Origin: Clostridia bacterium
Lineage (GTDB): Bacteria > Bacillota > Clostridia > Christensenellales > Aristaeellaceae
Direction of reading: 5' to 3'
Length of the DNA stretch: 64,000 nucleotides
Assembly (NCBI GenBank): GCA_017519405.1
Contig: JAFWSH010000005.1
Coordinates: 124,001-188,000, forward strand
Numbering within the stretch: the first letter of the stretch is position 1; each line of letters opens with the position of its first letter. The position numbers and the translations under genes were made by a program. The notes below the pieces were generated by a model, which saw nothing but the letters and a program-made list of their open reading frames with translations, was not told the DNA's origin and ran no database searches. Of this stretch, positions 33,663 through 41,778 are shown one piece after another.

Positions 33663-33677
33663 GTCCCCAGCCGAAAA

Positions 33678-33709
33678 CCCCTGTCCGTCCAGCGGGCAGG
33701 GGCTTTTTT
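33678..33709 (+). terminator. terminator of murC
   Basis: Stem CCCCTGTCCG (33678-33687) / CGGGCAGGGG (33693-33702), one mismatch, followed by a run of six T. Confidence 0.85.
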
Positions 33710-33724
33710 GTGCGGGTGAAGGTG

Positions 33725-35053
33725 TTATCTGGCCAGCCAGGCCTCCACCATGGCGGTATGGGCGGCCGACATATACTCGCCGATGGCCAGCAGCGCGTCC
33801 TTCTGGTCGTTGGAGAAGTCGATGGCTTTCTTCACATAGCTCTCCTCAAAGCCGAAGGAGTTCAGGCAGTATCCCAGGGTCGGGGCCAGGTCGTTCAGCT
33901 CGCCCCGGGGCGCCGTGAAGCCCATGAAGAGATACACCGTGTAGGGGGCGCCGTCCACGCCGCCGAAGTCGTAGCTCATCATGTCCACCGGCTGGGCGGT
34001 CACCACGCCCTCGCAGGGCTGGCCCAGGTAGTCCTCAAAGGTGATGGCGGCGATGGTGTTGTCCTTGTAGGTATCCGGGGCGGGAATGCTGCTGGGCACC
34101 CGCTTCACAAACCGGGGATTCTTGATCTGGGGCAGCACGCTGGGCGAGACCATCAGGCCCATGGAATAGTATTTGTCCGCGTAGGTGTACGCCTCCGGGA
34201 TCACGTTCAGGAAGGCCTCCAGGGTGCAGCTTCCCATGGCCGGTGCATCGGCAAACCACTCATACATGTTGCCCTTCCCCAGGGAGTTTGCCACCCGCGT
34301 GTACTGGGCCTTGGCCGCCGATCCCTTCAGGAAGGGCTCCAGCTTCATGAGGAAGAAGATGGTGCGGTTGGGGTTGGCGGGGTCCCAAGCCTTGAAGGTG
34401 AACTCCGCATACTCGCCGGCGGTGGTGATCCGCCAGCCCTGGGGCAGCTCCACATGGAAGCGGCCGTCGGTGTAGGGGGTGGTGGGGCCCACCCGCTGCC
34501 CCGTGCCCTGCGGGGAGGCCCCGGCGTAGTTGCCCTCCCCATAGTACCGCACGGCGTTCTCCAGGGCAGCCAGGGCGGCGTCCGGGTCATTCTCCGGGTA
34601 CTTGGCGGCGTACTCCACGTCCCCCGCCTCCCGGATCTCGATCACCCGGGTCATGCAGAGGCTGTTGCCGTTGGCCTTGTAGTGGTACCGGGCCAGATAG
34701 ACGGTCTTCCCGCCCATCTCCACCTGTTGGCAAGGGTTGGTGCCCACGTCGTTGTTGTATTGCTCCTCCATGTGCTCCCGGTACACGTTGTTCAGGTAGT
34801 TCACCGGATTGTTGAATTTCTTCTCCGGGGCCCGCCGCCAGATCAGCACATTGGGCACATAGCCCGGGCCGTTCAGCCAGATTCTCAGGCCGCTCCCCTC
34901 CTCCCAGACCGCCTGAGCGTCCGCCGGATACACGGTGGAGAAATCCTGCGCCTCGCAGTACACGTCCGCCAGGGCGCCGTCCGCTCCCGCCGCCGGGATG
35001 AGTGCCCCGCACAGCAGCATCATCATCAGGGTAACGCAAAAAGCCCGCTTCAT
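33725..35053 (-). CDS. exported protein of unknown function, 442 aa
   Basis: Signal peptide MKRAFCVTLMMMLLCGALIP followed by AAGADG. The mature part contains YCEAQDFSTVYPADAQAVWEE, GLRIWLNGPGYVPNVLIWRR near residue 55 and FHVELPQGWRITT near residue 205. The latter resembles the start of a PsbP-like or DUF1795-type domain found in exported Firmicutes proteins. No catalytic motif is visible. ACAGGAGGCGATCAA precedes the ATG and a promoter lies upstream. Confidence 0.75.
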   Translation of the reverse strand: MKRAFCVTLMMMLLCGALIPAAGADGALADVYCEAQDFSTVYPADAQAVWEEGSGLRIWLNGPGYVPNVLIWRRAPEKKFNNPVNYLNNVYREHMEEQYNNDVGTNPCQQVEMGGKTVYLARYHYKANGNSLCMTRVIEIREAGDVEYAAKYPENDPDAALAALENAVRYYGEGNYAGASPQGTGQRVGPTTPYTDGRFHVELPQGWRITTAGEYAEFTFKAWDPANPNRTIFFLMKLEPFLKGSAAKAQYTRVANSLGKGNMYEWFADAPAMGSCTLEAFLNVIPEAYTYADKYYSMGLMVSPSVLPQIKNPRFVKRVPSSIPAPDTYKDNTIAAITFEDYLGQPCEGVVTAQPVDMMSYDFGGVDGAPYTVYLFMGFTAPRGELNDLAPTLGYCLNSFGFEESYVKKAIDFSNDQKDALLAIGEYMSAAHTAMVEAWLAR

Positions 35054-35133
35054 TTGATCGCCTCCTGTTGCCAGATTTATCCTTCTGGCTCAGATTGTAG
35101 CACAGCAGGAGGCGTCACGTCAAGCGGGCTTTT
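35039..35133. repeat. 12-bp perfect inverted repeat around the exported-protein promoter
   Basis: AAAAGCCCGCTT at 35039-35050 (over codons 2-5 of the exported protein) and AAGCGGGCTTTT at 35122-35133 (by its -35 box), 71 bp apart. In a transcript reading through from the esterase gene the arms could pair and be followed by U-rich sequence. Confidence 0.6.
35094..35123 (-). promoter_or_regulatory. promoter of the 442-aa exported protein
   Basis: On the minus strand TTGACG (35118-35123), 18-bp spacer, TACAAT (35094-35099), 40 bp before the start codon. Confidence 0.65.
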
Positions 35134-35143
35134 CGGGCGGGTA

Positions 35144-35911
35144 TTATTCCCGTTCGTAGGCCAGGGTCTGGATGAAGAAGGGCACCTGCTCCTCCCAGCA
35201 GGCCTCGCTGTGGTCCCCGTTGGGCACGATCCGGGCGTTCACCCACACCCCCCGCTCCATCAGCGTGGCGACGGTGAGGGTGAAGTCGTGGAGCATGTCC
35301 GCGTGGTTGGCCAGCTCCCGGGAGCCGTAGTCCATATAGACCACCGTGCCGGACGTCAGGGGGGCCTCCCGCATCAGCCTGCGCAGGCGGTGGGGGTTCA
35401 CCCAGATGGAGGGGGACAGGGCCGCCGCCCGGCTGAACACATGGTTGTAGGCCGTGATGGCGTAGAGGCTCATGAGGCCGCCCATGGAGCTGCCGGCGAT
35501 GAAGGTGTTCTCCCGCTCCGGCAGGGTGGGATAGCGCCGGTCGATCTCCGGCTTCAGCTTCGTTGTAAGCCATTGCATGAACAGGTCGCCCCGGCCCTTC
35601 ACCGCGCCGAAGGTTTCGTCCCGGAAGGAGTAGGGGGAGTACTCGCTGAGGCGCCCGTTGTCCGGGTGGTGGTTGCAGTCCACCGCCACCACCATCAATG
35701 GCACCTTATTCTCCTCCAGGAACTCCTTCATCCCCCAGCTCTTGCCGTAGGTGGCGTCCTCGTCGAAGAACACGTTGTGCCCGTCGAACATATACAGCAC
35801 CGGGAAGCGGGCCTCCGGGTCATCCAGGTATGCGTCCGGCAGATACACATAGACCTTGCGCTTCTCCCGCCCGGTGATGCTGCGGATCTGCCGGTTGAAT
35901 GTCTCGATCAT
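35144..35911 (-). CDS. esterase-D/enterochelin-esterase-like alpha/beta hydrolase
   Basis: Protein of 255 aa without signal peptide. It carries VYVYLPDAYLDDP, FPVLYMFDGHNVFFDEDATYG near residue 38 and the nucleophile elbow FIAGSSMGGLMSLYA near residue 138 with the catalytic Ser. The catalytic Asp lies in YMDYGSRE and the His in NGDHSEACWEEQ near residue 235. This is the putative esterase (Esterase_phd / YbbA-like) group acting on ester bonds of siderophores or carbohydrates; the substrate is unknown. Minus strand, upstream of the exported protein gene, which has its own promoter. Confidence 0.88.
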   Translation of the reverse strand: MIETFNRQIRSITGREKRKVYVYLPDAYLDDPEARFPVLYMFDGHNVFFDEDATYGKSWGMKEFLEENKVPLMVVAVDCNHHPDNGRLSEYSPYSFRDETFGAVKGRGDLFMQWLTTKLKPEIDRRYPTLPERENTFIAGSSMGGLMSLYAITAYNHVFSRAAALSPSIWVNPHRLRRLMREAPLTSGTVVYMDYGSRELANHADMLHDFTLTVATLMERGVWVNARIVPNGDHSEACWEEQVPFFIQTLAYERE

Positions 35912-36045
35912 GCGGTGGTATTCCCCCTCGCTTTTTCAGCCACGGAGAGTGTACCACCACCCGGAGGGAAAAACAAGGGAAATCCGCACTTTTCCCGGGG
36001 CCGTCATATGGTTCTGGTTTTATATCCGTCCGGCCGCCATTTCTC

Positions 36046-36606
36046 TCACGGCTGCGCCGCCAGATCGTCCCGGATCAGCCCCCAGATATGGTAGTCGCAG
36101 TACCGGGTGCCCATCTTGCCGTGGCGGACCGTGCCCTCCAGGCGGAAGCCGCACTTCTCCAGCACCCGGTTGGAGCCGGTGTTTCTCACGTCCGCCGTGA
36201 CCTCCAGCCGGTCCAGCTTCGTCTCCTCGAAAATGAAGGCCACCGCCCGCCGCAGGGCCTCCGTGCAAAGGCCCTGCCCCCAGCACCGGGGCGCCACGCG
36301 GTATCCCACATGGCCCATCCGGTCGTTCTCCACGTCGAAGATCTCCAGCATGCCGATCACCTTCCCGGTGCTCTTCAGCTCCATCCCCCAGATAAAGTCG
36401 TGGGAGGGCTTTCGCTTGACCCAGGGCCGCGCGTCCACGAACAGCTCCTCCGGGTTTTTCTCCCCCTTGCTCGCCGGCCGACCCCAGTACGTGTAGACCT
36501 CATCCAGGCCGAACCACTCCCGCAGGTCCTCCGCGTCCGCCGCCGTCAGCTTCCGGAGCAGGAGCCGCTCCGTCTCCAGCTCGGGGATGTACAGGCATTC
36601 CTTCAT
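36046..36606 (-). CDS. GNAT acetyltransferase, RimJ/RimL type
   Basis: Protein of 186 aa. It starts IPELETERLLLRKLTAADAEDL, the typical RimJ/RimL opening. Motif A for acetyl-CoA binding is VGYRVAPRCWGQGLCTEALRRAV near residue 104, and VRNTGSNRVLEKCGFRLEGT near residue 145 closes the fold. AGGAGGAAAACGCC precedes the ATG. The acceptor is unknown. It follows another GNAT gene on the same strand by 36 bp, so both may be cotranscribed. Confidence 0.9.
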   Translation of the reverse strand: MKECLYIPELETERLLLRKLTAADAEDLREWFGLDEVYTYWGRPASKGEKNPEELFVDARPWVKRKPSHDFIWGMELKSTGKVIGMLEIFDVENDRMGHVGYRVAPRCWGQGLCTEALRRAVAFIFEETKLDRLEVTADVRNTGSNRVLEKCGFRLEGTVRHGKMGTRYCDYHIWGLIRDDLAAQP

Positions 36607-36642
36607 GGCGTTTTCCTCCTCAGCTCCCGCTTTTCCCGGGCG

Positions 36643-37167
36643 TCACAGCCGGATCCAGTACCGCCGCATCCGGTGGTCCCCCTCGGCCCCATTGTGCGCA
36701 TCGATCACGTCCATCAGCTCCCCGCCCGCCTTCTCGCAGAGGCGGATGGAGGCGGCGTTCCCCTCGCTGACGGTGTAGAGCACCCGTTCCATGCCGTGCT
36801 CCCGGGCCTTCTCCAGGCCCAGGCGGAGAAGGGCCGTCCCGTACCCCTTCCCCCACTCCGACACCCGCACCGCCAGCCCCACGCTGCCGATATCCCGCAT
36901 CACCCGCTCCGGGAACTCCGTCCGGAGCTGGAACTCCCCGATGAAGCGCTCCCCTTCCACCGCCCACCAGTGGAAGCTGACGGGCTGCCCCTCCACCAGG
37001 CCCTGCTCCTTCCGGTCATACCAGTCCTTCGTCCGGGCAAACCAGGTTTCGTCGATGCGGTCCGGGTCCGTGGGCCGGAACCAGAGCACATGATGGTCAT
37101 ACAGTTCCCGGCAGTAGTCCCGGTATCCCGAAACGAACTCCGGGCATCGCCTGATCAGCCGCAGCAT
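36643..37167 (-). CDS. GNAT acetyltransferase
   Basis: Protein of 174 aa. Acetyl-CoA-binding motif A is VGLAVRVSEWGKGYGTALLRLGLEKA near residue 100, and LYTVSEGNAASIRLCEKAGGEL near residue 132 is the C-terminal GNAT signature. The N-terminal part (RRCPEFVSGYRDYCRELYDHH) matches a GNAT subgroup that begins with a helical acceptor region. Substrate unknown. GGGAGGCGGAC before ATG. Second of three acetyltransferase domains encoded in a row on this strand. Confidence 0.88.
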   Translation of the reverse strand: MLRLIRRCPEFVSGYRDYCRELYDHHVLWFRPTDPDRIDETWFARTKDWYDRKEQGLVEGQPVSFHWWAVEGERFIGEFQLRTEFPERVMRDIGSVGLAVRVSEWGKGYGTALLRLGLEKAREHGMERVLYTVSEGNAASIRLCEKAGGELMDVIDAHNGAEGDHRMRRYWIRL

Positions 37168-37188
37168 GTCCGCCTCCCGTTCCCTGTC

Positions 37189-37258
37189 CTACTTCAGAAC
37201 GGGGATCCACTCGTCCCCCTCCACCAGGTACTGAAACTCCGTCAGCGCCGGACCCTCA
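37189..37258 (-). pseudogene. orphan C-terminal coding scrap
   Basis: Between the fusion gene and the GNAT gene, one minus frame reads ALTEFQYLVEGDEWIPVLK and then a stop. It looks like the tail of a protein but has no start, and upstream it runs antiframe into the methyltransferase. Probably the remains of a deleted gene. Confidence 0.35.
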
Positions 37259-38578
37259 GTCCGCCGCCAGCGGCTTCCGGGCCAGCTCCAGGTCCAGGGT
37301 GTCCCCCACGGTGATGGAGCCCCCGTGCCGGAGGATGGCCTCCCCGATCTCGGCGTAGAAGGGCTCCCGGACATCCGGGTCCATGGCGATGTGGTCGGAG
37401 TAGGTTCCGATCAGCGCGACATATTCGGCGGCCGAGTAAGTGCGTGTCTGATAAAAGAGGAAATACCGGGTGTCGGCAAAGCCGTACTTCCGGGCGATCT
37501 CCGCCCGCTCCGCCGCCTGCTGTTCGCTGTATTCCGCGATCTTCCCCGGCTCTTTGCCGTAGAACGGGTAGAAGTACCTCGCGTAGGCGCGGTCGATGGC
37601 CTCCCCCAGCTCGGGCTGATCCTTCGCCCGGAAGGGGTGGTGGGCGAACCGCGCGAAGGCCCCGCCCGGCTTCAGCAGCCGGAGCACCTTCGGATACCCG
37701 ATCTCCTCCGGCACCCAGTGGAAGGCCGATGCGGAGTAGACCAGGTCAAAGGTGTTCTCCGGGAGGCTGGCCTCCTCGAACCGCCCCACCGTCACGGAGA
37801 AGCCGGGGAACGCGGCGTACTTTTCCCGGCAGATCCGGGCAAAATGCTCCCCCAGCTCCACCGCCGTCACGGCGCAGCCCGTCTGCAGTACCGGCAGGGT
37901 GGCCTGGCCCCCGCCGATGCCGATCTCCACCGCCCGGCTGGCGGCACCTACCGGACAATAGTCGAAAATGGCCCGGTACAGCTCCTCCGGATACCCCGGC
38001 CGCAGCCTCTCATACTCCGCCGCCTTCGTGTCGAATGTCCACTCCTGTCCCCGGAAAACCGGCATCCTCCCCGCCTCCCACGTTTGTCTGCTCAACTCCA
38101 TATGGCATCTGTCCCATGCCTCGTCCCGGAAAGCAAAGGCGCCGCGCTCCGTGTTCCGCCCGGAGAAGCCGATACGCTCATAGCATCTCTTTGCCCTTGC
38201 GTTCACCGGGAACACGCACAGGGATACCCGCGCCACCGACGGATTCCCGAACGCCCGTGCCAGCGCGAGGCGTAGCATCTCCCGGGCCGCCCCTTTCCCC
38301 CGGAGCGCCGGGTCGACGATGACGAATTTCAGCCTGCACACGCCCGCCTCCCGGTCTGTCGCGCAGCAGAGAAAGCCCGCCGGGCTGCCGTCCTCCGAGG
38401 CCGCCGTCAGCGGTTCGTCCCCTCTCCGGGCCATGTCCGCCAGCACGCGTGTGAAATCTTCCTGCTCCAGCGGGCAGCGGAACCGTCCGGCACACCACAG
38501 GACATGCGCCCGCTCGTCCGCCGTCCAGCTTCTGATGGCCGCGAAATCCGTCTCCGCGGCAAACGGCCTCAGCTTCAC
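37256..38578 (-). CDS. GNAT acetyltransferase fused to a SAM-dependent methyltransferase
   Basis: Protein of 440 aa. The likely start is GTG at 38578 after GGGAGGGAGCAGG (VKLRPFAAETDF). Residues 1-165 are a GNAT domain: FVIVDPALRGKGAAREMLRLAL near residue 85 binds acetyl-CoA, VNARAKRCYERIGF closes it. Residues 185-440 are a class I methyltransferase: TFDTKAAEYERLRPGYPEEL, motif I AVEIGIGGGQATLP near residue 217, then FDLVYSASAFHWV and LLKPGG. Each half is usually a separate protein; here they are continuous without stop or frameshift. Substrates unknown. Confidence 0.88.
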   Translation of the reverse strand: MKLRPFAAETDFAAIRSWTADERAHVLWCAGRFRCPLEQEDFTRVLADMARRGDEPLTAASEDGSPAGFLCCATDREAGVCRLKFVIVDPALRGKGAAREMLRLALARAFGNPSVARVSLCVFPVNARAKRCYERIGFSGRNTERGAFAFRDEAWDRCHMELSRQTWEAGRMPVFRGQEWTFDTKAAEYERLRPGYPEELYRAIFDYCPVGAASRAVEIGIGGGQATLPVLQTGCAVTAVELGEHFARICREKYAAFPGFSVTVGRFEEASLPENTFDLVYSASAFHWVPEEIGYPKVLRLLKPGGAFARFAHHPFRAKDQPELGEAIDRAYARYFYPFYGKEPGKIAEYSEQQAAERAEIARKYGFADTRYFLFYQTRTYSAAEYVALIGTYSDHIAMDPDVREPFYAEIGEAILRHGGSITVGDTLDLELARKPLAAD

Positions 38579-38696
38579 CCTGCTCCCTCCCTGTGCTTTC
38601 GCTGCTCCTGTGCCGATGGTGGGATCGTACCACACAAAACCGTTTTTTTCCAGAGACGGGGGCTGTCTCTTCCGCCTATCTTTTCCCGCACATCGG

Positions 38697-38724
38697 TTGA
38701 CATCCGCCCAAAAGGTGCTAAACT
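38697..38724 (+). promoter_or_regulatory. promoter for the Sir2 gene
   Basis: TTGACA (38697-38702), 16-bp spacer, TAAACT (38719-38724), 53 bp before the start. Confidence 0.65.
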
Positions 38725-38777
38725 GTTTTCAGAGAACCAACTGCATGCCTGTTTTGGGCGTTTCCGGAGGTGGTTTT

Positions 38778-39509
38778 ATGGACCTGCAGCAGATCATCGA
38801 CGAGTCCTCGCGCATCGTCTTCTTCGGCGGGGCCGGGGTCAGCACGGAGAGCGGCATCCCGGACTTCCGCTCCGTGGACGGGCTCTACCATCAGCGCTAC
38901 GACGTGCCCCCGGAGACCCTCCTCTCCCGGAGCTACTTCGACCGGCATCCCGAGCAGTTCTTCCGCTTCTACCGGGACAAGATGCTCCCCCTGGACGCCC
39001 GGCCCAACGCCGCCCACCTGAAGCTGGCGGAGCTGGAGCAGGCGGGGCGGCTCACGGCGGTGGTGACCCAGAACATCGACGGCCTCCACCAGAAGGCCGG
39101 CAGTAAGCGGGTCTACGAGCTCCACGGCAGCATCTGGCGCAACTACTGCATGGCCTGCGGCAAGGCGTATCCCCCGGAGTTCATCCGGGACAGCGAGGGC
39201 GTCCCCCACTGCAGCTGCGGCGGCGTCATCAAGCCGGACGTGGTGCTCTATGAGGAGGGCCTGGACAACGAGGTGGTGGCCGGGGCGGTGCACGCCATCC
39301 GCCAGGCGGACACCATGATCGTGGCCGGCACCTCCCTCACGGTCTACCCCGCGGCGGGCCTGCTGAATTACTTCCGGGGGAAGCACATCGTGCTGATCAA
39401 CCGGGACGCCACCCCCTACGACCGCCAGGCGGACCTGGTGCTCCACCGGAAGGTGGGTGAGGTCCTCTCGGCCATCCGGGTGACACCCCCGCCGGAGGCG
39501 CCGGTCTGA
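38778..39509 (+). CDS. NAD-dependent protein deacylase, Sir2 family
   Basis: Protein of 243 aa from the ATG at 38778 (after GGAGGTGGTTTT). NAD-binding [16 protein letters not shown] near residue 18, [12 protein letters not shown] near residue 98, catalytic His in VYELHGSI near residue 117. The zinc site has [10 protein letters not shown] and CSCGG, and [13 protein letters not shown] and LINRD follow. This is the standard bacterial deacetylase/deacylase class. It is followed 29 bp later by pyrimidine-nucleoside phosphorylase on the same strand, so both touch ribose or nicotinamide-nucleotide metabolism, although direct cooperation is only a guess. Confidence 0.95.
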   Translation: MDLQQIIDESSRIVFFGGAGVSTESGIPDFRSVDGLYHQRYDVPPETLLSRSYFDRHPEQFFRFYRDKMLPLDARPNAAHLKLAELEQAGRLTAVVTQNIDGLHQKAGSKRVYELHGSIWRNYCMACGKAYPPEFIRDSEGVPHCSCGGVIKPDVVLYEEGLDNEVVAGAVHAIRQADTMIVAGTSLTVYPAAGLLNYFRGKHIVLINRDATPYDRQADLVLHRKVGEVLSAIRVTPPPEAPV

Positions 39510-39538
39510 CCCCATCATCTGCAAAGGAGGTTTCCCCG

Positions 39539-40867
39539 ATGAACATGGTGGAAATCATCACCCAGAAGAAACTGGGCCGGCCCCTGACCCCGGAGATGAT
39601 CCGCACCTTTGTGGCGGGCGCGGCGGACAGGAGCATCCCGGACTACCAGCTCTCCGCCCTGCTCATGGCCATCCGCCTGAACGGCATGACGGCGGAGGAG
39701 ACCACGGAGCTGACCCTGGCCATGCGGGACTCCGGGGACGTGGCGGACCTGAGCGCCATCCCCGGGGTGAAGGTGGACAAGCACTCCACCGGCGGCGTGG
39801 GCGACACCACCACCCTGGTGCTGGCGCCCCTGGTGGCCGCCTGCGGGGTGCCCGTGGCCAAGATGAGCGGCCGGGGCCTGGGCCACACCGGCGGCACCCT
39901 GGACAAGCTGGAGTCCATCCCGGGCTTCAGCGTCTCTCTGTCGGAGGAGGCCTTTGTGCGCCAGGTGCAGGAGATCGGCCTGGCGGTGATCGGCCAGACC
40001 GGCACCCTGGCCCCCGCCGACAAGACCCTCTACGCCCTGCGGGACGTCACCGCCACGGTGGACAGCCTGCCCCTCATCGCCTCCTCCATCATGTCCAAGA
40101 AGCTGGCCAGCGGGGCCGACGCCATCGTGCTGGACGTGAAGACCGGCTCCGGGGCCATCATGCAGACCCTGGAGGGCTCCATTGAGCTGGCCCGGGCCAT
40201 GGTGGACATCGGCACCCTGGCGGGGAAGCCCGTCACCGCCGTGGTCACCGGCATGGCCCAGCCCCTGGGCACCCACGTGGGCAACGCCCTGGAGGTGAAG
40301 GACGCCATCGACGTGCTCTCCGGCCGCACCAAGGGCGATCTGCTGGCGGTCTCCCTGCTGCTGGGCAGCCATATGCTGATGCTCGCCGGCGCGGCGGACA
40401 CCCCGGCGGAGGGCGAGGCAAAGCTCCGCCGGGCGCTGGAGAGCGGCGCCGGTCTGGAGAAGCTGCGGCAGATGATCCGCGCCCAGGGGGGCGACCCCCG
40501 GGTCTGCGACGACCTCTCCCTGCTGCCCCGGGCGGCGGTGCAGCGCACCGTCACCGTGGGCCGGGAGGGCTGGGTGGCCGCCATGGACACCACCGCCCTG
40601 GGGCTGGCCGCCCAGGCCATGGGCGCCGGCCGCATCCGGAAGACCGACGTGCTGGACTATGCCGTGGGCTTTATTCTCCCGGTGCGCATCGGGGACCATG
40701 TGACGCCCGATACGCCGCTGTGCACCCTCTTTGCCCGGAGCGAGGCGGAGGCGGAGACAGCCGAGGCGGCCATCCGCCGGGCCATCACCATCGGGGAGAC
40801 CCCCGTGGCGCCGTCCCCCCTGTGGTACGCCGTGGTGACCCGGGACGGCGTGGTGCGGGCGGAGTAA
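39539..40867 (+). CDS. pdp: pyrimidine-nucleoside phosphorylase
   Basis: Protein of 442 aa, full length for the thymidine/pyrimidine-nucleoside phosphorylase family. It starts MVEIITQKKLGRPLTPEMI. The phosphate-binding block is VDKHSTGGVGDTTTLVLAP near residue 82, KMSGRGLGHTGGTLDKLESI near residue 109 is the family signature, and DVKTGSGAIM follows near residue 200. It splits uridine or thymidine with phosphate to base and pentose-1-phosphate. AAAGGAGG site. No deoC or cdd is adjacent. Confidence 0.95.
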   Translation: MNMVEIITQKKLGRPLTPEMIRTFVAGAADRSIPDYQLSALLMAIRLNGMTAEETTELTLAMRDSGDVADLSAIPGVKVDKHSTGGVGDTTTLVLAPLVAACGVPVAKMSGRGLGHTGGTLDKLESIPGFSVSLSEEAFVRQVQEIGLAVIGQTGTLAPADKTLYALRDVTATVDSLPLIASSIMSKKLASGADAIVLDVKTGSGAIMQTLEGSIELARAMVDIGTLAGKPVTAVVTGMAQPLGTHVGNALEVKDAIDVLSGRTKGDLLAVSLLLGSHMLMLAGAADTPAEGEAKLRRALESGAGLEKLRQMIRAQGGDPRVCDDLSLLPRAAVQRTVTVGREGWVAAMDTTALGLAAQAMGAGRIRKTDVLDYAVGFILPVRIGDHVTPDTPLCTLFARSEAEAETAEAAIRRAITIGETPVAPSPLWYAVVTRDGVVRAE

Positions 40868-40893
40868 GCCTCCCCCTCCAGTGCCGCCTGCCG

Positions 40894-41778
40894 TTACGCC
40901 AGGAGCTCCCCGATGAGCCGGTGGGCGTCCCCGGCCAGCAGGATGGACCGGTCCTGAATCTGCTCCGGCACCGGGTCCTCCTCCATGTTCAGGCAGGCGT
41001 AAACCGCCCGGGGGTTCCGGTACACCTGCTGCCAGAAGGAGAACTTGATGATGCCGGGGGTGTTGTAGCCCACACCGATCTCCAGGTAGACCACAGCGCC
41101 CTCCCGGTGGGCCGCCAGCCAGGCCTCGTATGCCGCTGCGGCCCGGTGCCAGCCCTCGTCCTCCACAAAGGTGTCATCCGCCCGGAGGTTCAGGGTCAGG
41201 GGACGGCCGCAGTTGGGGCACCGGGGCACCAGGGTCCCGGGAATCGCCATGGCCGGCTCCCTGCCCTCCGGCGGGATCAGCTCCCCGCCCTCCCCGATGG
41301 AGAAGCCCTGGGCCAGGAGCATCTCCCGCACCATGGCTTCGTTGTCCCAGGTGGTTTGGCAGCAGGGCCTGGAACACTGGAACAGGCCGTAGTCCCCCTG
41401 GGTGTAGAACAGCCGCGCCTTGTCAAAGCCTGCCCGCTGGAAGCAGTGGTCCACGTTGGTGGTGAGGACAAAGTAATCCTTCCCCTGCACCAGGCGCAGC
41501 AGGTCCCCGTAAGTGCCATTGGGGATGCCGCTGTAGCGGTTGATCCAGATGTTCCGGCTCCAGAACGCCCACTTCTCCTCCGGGGTGGCGTAAGGGTAGA
41601 AGCCGCCGGAATACATGTCCTGGAAGCCGTACTTCCGCCGGAAGTCGGCAAAATATCGTTCAAAGCGCTCCCCGCTGTAGACATAGCCTGCCGCGGTGGA
41701 AAGGCCGGCGCCTGCACCGATGATCACGGCGTCGGCTTTTTGTATGCCGGTCCTGAGGTTCTCAATCCTCCTGTCCAT
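40894..41778 (-). CDS. class M sirtuin (SirTM), probable protein ADP-ribosyltransferase
   Basis: Protein of 294 aa. The NAD-binding start is IIGAGAGLSTAAGYVYSG instead of the deacylase GAGxSxxSGIPDFR. TTNVDHCFQRAGF replaces TQNIDGLH, and FYTQGDYGLFQC has Gln where deacylases have the catalytic His. Zinc site: CSRPC and CPNC. These changes are those of the SirTM class, whose members in staphylococci and streptococci transfer ADP-ribose to a lipoylated carrier. Its start overlaps the macrodomain gene end by 17 bp, the conserved pairing of this system. Confidence 0.9.
   Translation of the reverse strand: MDRRIENLRTGIQKADAVIIGAGAGLSTAAGYVYSGERFERYFADFRRKYGFQDMYSGGFYPYATPEEKWAFWSRNIWINRYSGIPNGTYGDLLRLVQGKDYFVLTTNVDHCFQRAGFDKARLFYTQGDYGLFQCSRPCCQTTWDNEAMVREMLLAQGFSIGEGGELIPPEGREPAMAIPGTLVPRCPNCGRPLTLNLRADDTFVEDEGWHRAAAAYEAWLAAHREGAVVYLEIGVGYNTPGIIKFSFWQQVYRNPRAVYACLNMEEDPVPEQIQDRSILLAGDAHRLIGELLA

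Noticed and set aside
38319-38777. N-terminal extension of the Sir2 gene
   Set aside because: The frame is open but antisense to the fusion gene; the promoter at 38697-38724 and the GGAGGT site fix the start at 38778.
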